NCBI GenBank assembly: GCA_031261915.1
Contig: JAISIT010000144.1
Location: forward strand, 1 to 32,637
DNA: 32,637 nucleotides
Direction: 5' to 3'
Source of the DNA: Candidatus Methanoflexus mossambicus
Lineage (GTDB): Archaea > Methanobacteriota > Methanobacteria > Methanobacteriales > Methanobacteriaceae
Below the pieces are notes generated by a model. It worked only from the letters and a program-made list of their open reading frames with translations, had not been told where the DNA came from and searched no databases. This document shows positions 25,960-32,637 of this stretch, in pieces. Both the position numbers and the translations under genes were made by a program. Position 1 is the stretch's first letter; every line of letters begins with the position of its first letter.

Positions 25960-26583
25960 TTAATTTTCTTTTTTTAACTCTATTACTTTCGTATAATTTC
26001 CATAATCAATATTACTAATTATTAATCCATTTTTTTTAAAATATTCATTCAAATCCTTTTTCATAAACTGATTGAATTCTTTATTAGCCATATATTCTAA
26101 TAAACTCATTACAGAAAATAATATTTTTTGAATTAGTTTTTTAGGATATTCCCATTCTAAAATTAGTATTTTTCCATTATTCTTTAGTATTTCCATACAT
26201 CCTTTTAATATTTTATTAGATTCAACTTCGGTTAATTCATGTAATAATAAAGAAATAATAATAAAATCAAATGTTTCATTTTCAAATTGCATATTTGTTC
26301 CATCCATCTTAATTAATTCAATGTTTTTAATATTATGTTTGTCAATATTACTTTTAGCAATTTTTAACATATCTTCTGACGAATCTATTCCAGTAATTTT
26401 TAATTGTGGATTATTTTTTAACAATAAAATACTATTTTCTGCTGTTCCTATTGCAATTTCCAATATTTTATACTCTTTATTTGGGATTTTACTTAATAAA
26501 ATATTTCTTGGACTATTTTTGTGAAAAAAGAGTATATCCAACAAGCCATAAATTTTGGATACTATATTATATGAATTAGCCAT
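25960..26583 (-). CDS. Class I SAM-dependent methyltransferase (UbiE/ArsM-like)
   Basis: A 207-residue methyltransferase. Motif I is ILEIAIGTAENS (40-51), in which the usual GxGxG is reduced to IGTAEN; motif II is TGIDSSEDML and the post-motif NETFDFIIISLLLHEL is strong. The substrate is unknown. GAGG precedes the ATG. The pattern resembles methyltransferases that act on small metalloid or quinone-like compounds, but this is only a family-level impression. Confidence 0.85.
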   Translation of the reverse strand: MANSYNIVSKIYGLLDILFFHKNSPRNILLSKIPNKEYKILEIAIGTAENSILLLKNNPQLKITGIDSSEDMLKIAKSNIDKHNIKNIELIKMDGTNMQFENETFDFIIISLLLHELTEVESNKILKGCMEILKNNGKILILEWEYPKKLIQKILFSVMSLLEYMANKEFNQFMKKDLNEYFKKNGLIISNIDYGNYTKVIELKKEN

Positions 26584-26604
26584 TATTTTTCCTCAAAATC
26601 TATT

Positions 26605-26679
26605 ATTTTAAAAACAATTATTTTAAAATCTATTATTTTAAAAGCAATTATTTTAAAAGTTATTATTTTAAAAGCTATT
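26605..26679. repeat. 15-bp tandem repeat, five units
   Basis: Five units of ATTTTAAAANNNATT with variable middle bases, between the methyltransferase start and the universal stress protein gene. Confidence 0.9.
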
Positions 26680-26722
26680 ATTCCATTAATCAAAGTCATA
26701 TAATCTATCACAACCATAATGA

Positions 26723-27136
26723 TTATTTAACTATTAAAATAGGAATATCAAATGTTTTCAATACTCTATCAGTGATACTACCAAAGAATAAGTTATCATA
26801 TTGATTTTGGTAGTCATCTTGATTTGATCCATAAGGACTAATGACAATAAGATCTGATTTTGATTGTTTAGCAATAAATTTCATGTCCCTTAATGGATCA
26901 CCAGTAATTAAATGTTCAACAACATTAACATTAAATTTTTTAGCTTTTTTGGTTATATTATTTAATATTATATTTCCAAAATCTTCAAGCGCCTCATAAG
27001 TTTGAGATAAATTCTCATTAATTACATAAATAGCTACAATTTTAGCATCATGTTTATTTGCAATTTCAATAGCTAAATCTTCAGCTTTTTTTGAATATTT
27101 TGAACCATCTGATGGAACCATTATAGTTTTAAACAT
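26723..27136 (-). CDS. Universal stress protein (UspA family)
   Basis: A 137-residue UspA-fold protein: first strand FKTIMVPSDGSKYSKKA (about 2-18), GDPLRDMKFIAKQSKSDLIVISPYG in the middle and FFGSITDRVLKTFDIPILIV at the end. The nucleotide loop normally reads G-x2-G-x9-G-S/T; here the first part is SPYGSNQDDYQNQYDN, longer and lacking the second Gly, so ATP binding may be altered. GAGGT precedes the ATG. Confidence 0.92.
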   Translation of the reverse strand: MFKTIMVPSDGSKYSKKAEDLAIEIANKHDAKIVAIYVINENLSQTYEALEDFGNIILNNITKKAKKFNVNVVEHLITGDPLRDMKFIAKQSKSDLIVISPYGSNQDDYQNQYDNLFFGSITDRVLKTFDIPILIVK

Positions 27137-27483
27137 TTAAACCTCAAATATTAATTTAATTTAATTTAAAATATCAATTTAATTTAAAATATCAATTTAA
27201 TTTAATATTCTAATTCAAAAAGAAATATAAATAAAAAATAAATTCATAAAACTTTTAGATATTTCCTATTTAAAAAAAAATAAATATAATTTATATACAT
27301 TTTTAAATATAATTTTATATATCATAGTATTTAAATATTAAAAAATCAATAAAATATTAATTTAAATAATTAATTTAAATAAGTTAATTTAAATAATTAA
27401 TTTAAACATAATAAAAAACAAAAAGAATAACTAAAAATATATAAAAATTAATGACTTAAATAATAACTAATGGAGAAAAAAAT
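27137..27483. other. 347-bp divergent promoter region
   Basis: It separates the stress-protein gene from the RqcH gene. Two exact 18-bp units AATTTAAAATATCAATTT lie at 27163-27180 and 27181-27198. TTAATTTAAATAA-type repeats fill about 27357-27410. No gene seen. Confidence 0.6.
27163..27198. repeat. Two tandem 18-bp units
   Basis: AATTTAAAATATCAATTT occurs twice without change directly upstream of the universal stress protein gene. Confidence 0.85.
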
Positions 27484-29583
27484 ATGAAAGCAATGTCTAA
27501 TGTGGATATATATGCCTCTGTTTATGAATTAAATGAATTACTTGTTAATAGTAGAGTAGATAAGTCATTTCAGCCAGATAAAAATACTGTTGTGATGAGA
27601 TTTAATGTTAAAGGAATGGGGAGAGTTGATTTAGTATTAGAATCTGGAATTAGAATACATAAAACACAATATCCAATAGAAAATCCTACAATTCCTCCAT
27701 CATTTCCTATGTTACTTAGAAAACGATTAAAAGGTGCTCATGTTCGATCAATTAAACAACATAACTTTGATAGAGTTGTAGAAATAAAAATGGAAAAAGA
27801 ACAGAATTATACTTTAATTGTTGAGCTATTTGCAAAGGGAAATATTATTCTTTTAGATGAGCAAAACCAAATTATAATGCCATTAAAACGAAAACACTGG
27901 AGTGATAGAGATATTAGTTCCAAAAAAGAATATAAATTCCCAACAAGCCATGGTATAAACCCTTTTGAAATTAAAATTGATGAATTAAAAGAATTATTTA
28001 ATGAAAGTGAAGATGATTTAGTTAGAACCTTAGCAAAGAATGGATTAGGCAAAGTTTACAGCGAAGAAATTGTAATGAACTCAAAAATTGAAAAAACAAA
28101 ATTAACACGAGATTTAACTAATGAAGAAGTAGCTATTATTTTTAATTCAATAAATACTATCTTTAATCCATTAAAAGAACTTAAATTTACTCCAAATATT
28201 GTTTTAAATAATAAAGACAATGATAATAATAATAACGACAATGGAGATAATGATAAAAATAATAATGACACTAACAACAATAAGAATATTAATAAAAATA
28301 ATAATGATATTAACAAGAATAAAAATGAAATAGCTGCTAATGGAAAAGATGTTGTTCCATTTAACTTGAAATACTACGAGAATTACAAAAAAGAATATTT
28401 TAATAGTTTTAATGAAGCTTGTGATGAATTTTTCTCAAGTAAAGTAAATACTCAAATAAAAGCAATAAAAGAAAATGTATGGAATAAAAAAGTAAATAAA
28501 TATGCAAAACGGCTTGAACATCAGGAAAAAACATTAAAAGACTTTGAAAATACAATTATAAACTCAAATAAAAAAGGAGAATTATTATACACAAATTACA
28601 TTCAAGTTGAAAATATACTAAAAACAATATCCACTGGAAGAGAAAAAGAATATGGATGGTTAGAAATAGCTAAAACCTTAAAAAAAGCTAAAAAAGATGG
28701 ATTAAAAGATCTTCAAATATTTGAATCAATGGATAAACTTGGAAACATTGTTTTAGATATTGATAATATTAAAATAGCTATGGATAGTAAAAAATCAATT
28801 GAAGAAAATGCCGAAGGTTTTTATGAAAAAGCAAAAAAAGCTAAAAGAAAAATAAAAGGAGCATTAATAGCTATTGAGAATACTAAAAAACAGTTAGCTG
28901 AAATGGAAAGTAAGAGAGATATTGAAATAGAAAAAATAAGCACTCCAACTAAAAGAGTCAAAAAAGATTTAAAATGGTATGAAAAGTTAAGATGGTTTTT
29001 ATCTTCAGATAAAACTCTTGTTATTGGAGGTAGAGATGCCAATTCAAATGAAGATGTTGTTAAAAAATATTTAGATAATAATGATATTTATTTACATAGT
29101 GATATTCATGGTGCACCATCCGTTGCAGTTAAATTAGATGGAGGCGAAGTTAATGACCAGTTACTCAAAGAATCAGCTATTTTTGCAGCATCTTACTCTT
29201 CTGCATGGGCAAACAACTATGGAAGTCAAGATGTTTATTGGGTTAAACCAGAACAGGTTTCAAAAACTCCAGAAAGTGGTGAATTTTTAAATAAAGGTTC
29301 ATTTGTAGTTAGAGGAAAAAGAAATCATATTCGTGGAGCAGAATTAAAAATAGCTGTTGGAATTATTGATTACAATGGTGAAAGAATAATGGCAGGTCCT
29401 GTTGATGCTATAAAAACTTATACTAATAATTATGTTACTATACGACCTGGATATGAGAAAAAAGAAAAAATAGCTAAAGAAATACTCCATAGAATTAATA
29501 AAAACAATTTAATAACATTAGACGATGTAGTTAGAGTTCTTCCTTCAGGAAAATGTGAAATAATTAAAGATAAAAGTAAATAA
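27484..29583 (+). CDS. rqcH: NFACT-family protein RqcH (Rqc2/NEMF homologue)
   Basis: RqcH works on stalled large ribosomal subunits and adds C-terminal tails to unfinished chains. The 699-residue protein has an NFACT-N domain with the conserved Asp96-Arg97 pair (HNFDRVVEI), helical middle and coiled coil (about 300-490), and NFACT-R from about 495 (WYEKLRWFLSSDKTLVIGGR, later HSDIHGAPSVAVKL). Residues 242-282 are an Asn/Asp/Lys low-complexity insert (encoded at 28207-28329) that is not part of the family core. GGAG lies 8 nt before the ATG. Confidence 0.94.
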   Translation: MKAMSNVDIYASVYELNELLVNSRVDKSFQPDKNTVVMRFNVKGMGRVDLVLESGIRIHKTQYPIENPTIPPSFPMLLRKRLKGAHVRSIKQHNFDRVVEIKMEKEQNYTLIVELFAKGNIILLDEQNQIIMPLKRKHWSDRDISSKKEYKFPTSHGINPFEIKIDELKELFNESEDDLVRTLAKNGLGKVYSEEIVMNSKIEKTKLTRDLTNEEVAIIFNSINTIFNPLKELKFTPNIVLNNKDNDNNNNDNGDNDKNNNDTNNNKNINKNNNDINKNKNEIAANGKDVVPFNLKYYENYKKEYFNSFNEACDEFFSSKVNTQIKAIKENVWNKKVNKYAKRLEHQEKTLKDFENTIINSNKKGELLYTNYIQVENILKTISTGREKEYGWLEIAKTLKKAKKDGLKDLQIFESMDKLGNIVLDIDNIKIAMDSKKSIEENAEGFYEKAKKAKRKIKGALIAIENTKKQLAEMESKRDIEIEKISTPTKRVKKDLKWYEKLRWFLSSDKTLVIGGRDANSNEDVVKKYLDNNDIYLHSDIHGAPSVAVKLDGGEVNDQLLKESAIFAASYSSAWANNYGSQDVYWVKPEQVSKTPESGEFLNKGSFVVRGKRNHIRGAELKIAVGIIDYNGERIMAGPVDAIKTYTNNYVTIRPGYEKKEKIAKEILHRINKNNLITLDDVVRVLPSGKCEIIKDKSK

Positions 29584-29606
29584 ATAAATTAAAAAATAAA
29601 AAAAAC

Positions 29607-29954
29607 TTATTTATCTCCATTTTCACCTTTGATTTGTTTTTTTAAAAGAGAATCAATAGCTATTCCATATTCTCCATCTTTATTTTTATAAATATCTGTT
29701 TCACCCTCTAAAAGTTGAGAAAGATTAAGTTCATAAACTCCTTTATCGTTTACTTTAATACTTTCAACATCTGATTCATTTAAAGAAGATTCAACTTGTT
29801 TTTTTTCCTCTTTAATTTGTTTAAGTCGTTTTTTTTCCTCTTTTTTATCTGCATCTGGATCAATAAAACGAAACTTTTTACTTCCACATTTAGAACATCC
29901 TTTAAGAAAATCCTCTTGTTCAATTTTATTTCCACATTCAGCACAAATATTCAT
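29607..29954 (-). CDS. Zn-ribbon protein (COG3364 / DUF2072-like)
   Basis: A 115-residue archaeal protein with an N-terminal zinc ribbon: Cys4/Cys7 (NICAECGNK) and Cys19/Cys22 (KGCSKCGSKKF). A Lys/Glu helix follows and then the conserved GVYELNLSQLLEGE block. It is found in archaea next to DUF2073 and an Era-like GTPase, as here, and is suspected to bind RNA. GGAGATAAA precedes the ATG. A 286-bp spacer separates it from DUF2073, so it may have its own promoter. Confidence 0.88.
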   Translation of the reverse strand: MNICAECGNKIEQEDFLKGCSKCGSKKFRFIDPDADKKEEKKRLKQIKEEKKQVESSLNESDVESIKVNDKGVYELNLSQLLEGETDIYKNKDGEYGIAIDSLLKKQIKGENGDK

Positions 29955-30064
29955 TTTATCTCCGTAAATATATAGTAAAAAATTAATATTTCATAATAGA
30001 AAGCATATATCCTATACTACATGAAAAATAGATTAGAATTTAGTTAAATAATAAAGTAATATTG

Positions 30065-30118
30065 GATATAACTAAATATTAAATAAAATTAGATATAACT
30101 AAATATTAAATAAAATTA
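30065..30118. repeat. Two tandem 27-bp units plus a partial
   Basis: Two exact copies of a 27-bp unit starting GATATAACTAAATATT (30065-30091, 30092-30118), with a degenerate third beginning at 30119. It lies in the spacer between the DUF2073 and Zn-ribbon genes. Confidence 0.92.
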
Positions 30119-30240
30119 GATATAAAACCATATTAAATAAATAAAATAATTAGTTAAAATAATAAATTATATTATTTAAAATAAGATAATTATACTAGTT
30201 AATAAATTATTATTAGTAATTTAATTAGTTAATAATTGAT

Positions 30241-30606
30241 TTAATCATCATCCAAGTTTTCATCTAATTTTGCAACAATTGAAAGAATATTAGATTGTTT
30301 TTTAACATTATGCATAACATTTGCAGGACCAACAATTGTAATAACAACTTGTTTTTTCTTTTTAAATCCAAATAAACTCTTTGTATCTTTTTCTAAAGTC
30401 TGAATATCAATTCCAACAAAATTTTCAATATCAATTTCTCTCATTGTGGTTTCAATAAGTTCAGTTCTCTCAAGAGGAGTTAAATTACCTTCTACTACTA
30501 CAACACTACCTTTTTTAACACGTTCTATAATCATAGATATTTTTTCCATGCTTGTAGCATTTTCAATTGCTTCAAAAGATATAAAATCAAGCTTAATTCC
30601 ATCCAT
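30241..30606 (-). CDS. DUF2073 family protein
   Basis: A 121-residue archaeal protein of unknown function. The conserved blocks are [39 protein letters not shown] and [19 protein letters not shown]. It is encoded 11 nt after the Era-like GTPase and is its usual partner across euryarchaea, so a common role, perhaps in ribosome or RNA biology, is inferred. GAGGT precedes the ATG. Confidence 0.9.
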   Translation of the reverse strand: MDGIKLDFISFEAIENATSMEKISMIIERVKKGSVVVVEGNLTPLERTELIETTMREIDIENFVGIDIQTLEKDTKSLFGFKKKKQVVITIVGPANVMHNVKKQSNILSIVAKLDENLDDD

Positions 30607-30617
30607 AAAACCAACCT

Positions 30618-31232
30618 CTAATTAAATTTCTTAAACATCGTAGTATACAATTCTTCAATATTTTCACCATTTAATGCAGAAATTGATACTATTTTATGTT
30701 GTGGAAAAACAGAAGCTATTCTATCGGCATTTGCATTTTCCATATCAATTTTGTTTGCTACAATAATAAATGGGATATTACGAGCTTCAAGATGTCCAAT
30801 AATAGTAAGATTAGTTTGTGTAAGTGGATCTGTAGTGGAATCAATAACTAACAAAACACCAGTCACATCTTCCATCCATTTAATAGCTTCAATTATTCCT
30901 TTAGTAGCTTCTTTCGCCCTTTCTTTTGCTTCTTCTTCATCCAAACCATATTCTAAAAAATTATGATAATCGATTTTTGTTGATATGCCTGGAGTATCAA
31001 TAATATCAAAATCTAATTCTTTTCCATCTTGTTTTATTTTGACTTTTTCTTCTTTTAACACCTTTCGAGTTTCATGGGGCACATTAGATGCTGAACCTAA
31101 TTCTTTACCCATCCAATCACGAGAAATAGTATTTGCAAGTGTAGTTTTACCTGAATTCGGAGAACCATACAGTCCTAATCCTATTTTTTTATTTTTCTTA
31201 AAAAATTTCTTTAAAAAATCCAATAATCCCAT
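30618..31232 (-). CDS. Era-like archaeal GTPase
   Basis: A 204-residue small GTPase. G1 is GSPNSGKT (23-30), G3 is DTPG (79-82), G4 is NKID (160-163) and G5 is SAL (185-187). A basic N-terminus ([11 protein letters not shown]) may touch RNA or membrane. It is first in the operon with DUF2073. The family is conserved in archaea together with the Zn-ribbon protein; its role in ribosome assembly is suspected, not proven. A weak GTGAT precedes the ATG. Confidence 0.92.
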   Translation of the reverse strand: MGLLDFLKKFFKKNKKIGLGLYGSPNSGKTTLANTISRDWMGKELGSASNVPHETRKVLKEEKVKIKQDGKELDFDIIDTPGISTKIDYHNFLEYGLDEEEAKERAKEATKGIIEAIKWMEDVTGVLLVIDSTTDPLTQTNLTIIGHLEARNIPFIIVANKIDMENANADRIASVFPQHKIVSISALNGENIEELYTTMFKKFN

Positions 31233-31400
31233 TTTATCACAATAAAATAAGTTTAATATGTTATGAATTAAAAATATTCAAATCTATTTAAATATCCATA
31301 TTTTATATTATATTCTAAATTTTAATATTGATATTTAATAATTCTAATAAATAATTCTAATAATTGATTTATTTAATAATTTTAATATTATATTTATAGT

Positions 31401-31440
31401 TTAATATTTAATAATATTTAATAATATTTAATAATATTTA
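31401..31440. repeat. 10-bp tandem repeat, about four units
   Basis: ATAATATTTA three times exactly from 31411, with a first near-copy TTAATATTTA at 31401, and related TTTAATATTTAA strings to about 31472. Confidence 0.9.
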
Positions 31441-31670
31441 ATAGTTTAATATTTAACTAGTTTAATATTTAAAAAAATAATCATATAAATATAATAACTA
31501 TATAAAAATGTATAAATAAAAAAATAAAATCAATAAAGATATAATTTATAATATTATAATTATTTAAATTAATAATATATAAATATATTTAAAAGTAATA
31601 ATAACTATAAAATTATTAATAAAATAAATAATCATAAATCAAAAGAAAAAAAACATAAAAACAATAAATC

Positions 31671-31720
31671 AAAAGAAAAATGAAACTAAAAAAAGAAAAA
31701 TGAAACTAAAAAAAGAAAAA
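31671..31720. repeat. 20-bp tandem repeat, 2.5 units
   Basis: AAAAGAAAAATGAAACTAAA at 31671-31690 and 31691-31710, then AAAAGAAAAA. It abuts the stop codon of the UlaG-like gene; on the minus strand it is a T-rich stretch that may aid termination. Confidence 0.9.
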
Positions 31721-31725
31721 ATAAA

Positions 31726-32424
31726 TTATAAATCTATTTGTTCCCCAGGATTCAATATCAAAACTTCAATTTCTGAATTTAATCTATTTACATAATCAGA
31801 AAACTCAGATGGATCCTGTTCTATTGCTGGAAAAGTATTATAATGAATAGGAACAACAATTCCAGGATTTATCCAGTTACTTGCAAGAGCAGCTTCAAAA
31901 GGACCCATTGTAAACTTTCCACCAATTGGAAGTAAAGCCAAATCAGGTTTATAAATTCTTCCTATAATTGTTTCCATATCCCCAAATAATCCTGTATCTC
32001 CTCCATGAAAGACTTTCTTACCACTTTCGCTTTTAATGATATAACTACAAGCAACACCACCATCAACAATGTCGTCTGTAAAATCAATAGATCCAGAATG
32101 TTTAGCTTCCAACATAGTAATTGAAATATCATTAAATGAAATTGTTCCACCAATATTCATTCCAATTGTATTTAAACCATTACTCGAAATAAATAAAGAA
32201 ATTTCATGAATTCCAATAACCGTTGCACCAGTTCTATTAGCTATTTCTAAAGTATCTCCAAAATGGTCTGAATGTCCATGGGTTAAAAGTATATAATCTG
32301 CTTCAAAATCTTCAACAGGAACATTACAACTTGGATTATTACTAATAAAAGGATCTATTAATAATTTAACACCATTATCTGAAATAATTTGAAATGCTGA
32401 ATGACCTAACCATTTAATTTCCAT
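31726..32424 (-). CDS. UlaG-like metal-dependent hydrolase (UPF0173)
   Basis: A 232-residue metallo-beta-lactamase-fold enzyme. The metal motif THGHSDH is at 48-54, the HGGDTG loop near 140 and VVPIHYNTFP near 190 provide further ligands. The family includes L-ascorbate-6-phosphate lactonase, but most archaeal UPF0173 members have no known substrate. GGTG precedes the ATG. It seems to be a single gene. Confidence 0.92.
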   Translation of the reverse strand: MEIKWLGHSAFQIISDNGVKLLIDPFISNNPSCNVPVEDFEADYILLTHGHSDHFGDTLEIANRTGATVIGIHEISLFISSNGLNTIGMNIGGTISFNDISITMLEAKHSGSIDFTDDIVDGGVACSYIIKSESGKKVFHGGDTGLFGDMETIIGRIYKPDLALLPIGGKFTMGPFEAALASNWINPGIVVPIHYNTFPAIEQDPSEFSDYVNRLNSEIEVLILNPGEQIDL

Positions 32425-32481
32425 TTAAAACACCAATTAAAAAAAAAGAATACAAAGTTCTTAAAAAGCAAACAAAGAAAA

Positions 32482-32547
32482 TAATAAAAAAATAATAAAA
32501 AAATAATAAAAAAATAATAAAAAAATAATAAAAAAATAATAAAAAAA
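32482..32547. repeat. 11-bp A-tract tandem repeat, six units
   Basis: TAATAAAAAAA six times exactly, then degenerate. Each unit has a run of seven A at 11-bp phase, which is the classic arrangement for bent DNA. It lies between the UlaG-like gene and the next gene. Confidence 0.95.
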
Positions 32548-32604
32548 TAATAAAAATAAAAAATAATAATAAGAAAAAATAATATTAAAAAAATAAATAA
32601 AATT

Positions 32605-32637
32605 CTAAGCTAAATTGATTTCTAAAACTTTAGCAGA
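32605..32637 (-). CDS. Last codons of a gene cut by the window edge
   Basis: On the minus strand the last bases read SAKVLEINLA followed by TAG at 32605-32607. The residues look protein-like and higher in GC than the spacer, so this is probably the 3' end of a gene that starts beyond the window. It is too short to name. Confidence 0.4.
   Translation of the reverse strand, partial: SAKVLEINLA

Larger units (their letters stand above)
31233..31725. other. 493-bp AT-only spacer
   Basis: It contains the promoter of the GTPase operon at the left, a 10-bp tandem repeat (31401-31440), long A/T mixtures and a 20-bp tandem repeat (31671-31720) next to the end of the UlaG-like gene. No ORF of coding character. 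Confidence 0.6.

Overview
This window comes from a very AT-rich archaeal genome, most likely a hydrogenotrophic methanogen of the Methanobrevibacter type. The evidence is long A/T-only spacers full of short tandem repeats, archaeal TATA-like promoters, GGTGA/GAGGT ribosome binding sites, a tRNA gene without encoded CCA, and archaeal genes (NFACT/RqcH, an Era-like GTPase with DUF2073 and a Zn-ribbon protein, PaaK-type CoA ligase with a double-ACT protein, rubredoxins). The genus is inferred from family recognition and composition, not from a marker gene.

Layout. 1-3.6 kb: core genes (Tex, a methyltransferase, tRNA-Val-CAC). 3.6-12.4 kb: an accessory stretch dense in toxin-antitoxin-like modules, several broken: a winged-helix/DUF3467-like pair with a decayed tail, a Panacea-domain antitoxin with a nonsense-mutated neighbour, an AbrB/RelE pair, an antitoxin-like gene with a frameshifted RelE-like gene, a DUF4143-type AAA ATPase under an array of palindromes, and an XRE/ImmA-IrrE/PIN operon. 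An HtpX protease carrying an EF-hand-like loop lies within this stretch. 12.6-15.4 kb: a drug-efflux-type MFS transporter, an Asn-rich doubtful ORF and a foreign-looking DUF3788 gene.

15.4-20.1 kb is the most notable region: a three-gene nitrogenase-like H-D-K cluster. It keeps the 4Fe-4S ligands of NifH, all six P-cluster cysteines of NifDK and both NifD ligands of the FeMo cofactor (Cys and His), but the active-site histidine next to the cofactor is replaced. No nifB, nifE or nifN lies in the window. This fits a nitrogenase-like reductase (for example methylthio-alkane-reductase-like or a relative) better than N2 fixation or the CfbCD enzyme. Two identical 14-bp palindromes lie upstream, one where a repressor operator would sit.

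20.2-32.6 kb: a GXGXG (FwdC/GltB-like) protein with a HEAT-repeat protein, a VapBC-type pair, PaaK plus double ACT, two rubredoxins, a methyltransferase, a universal stress protein, RqcH, the Zn-ribbon/DUF2073/GTPase group, an UlaG-like metallo-hydrolase and the last codons of a further gene. Spacers and some genes (RqcH, the HEAT protein, the ORF at 14.4 kb) carry AT-rich simple repeats that translate as Asn-rich tracts.
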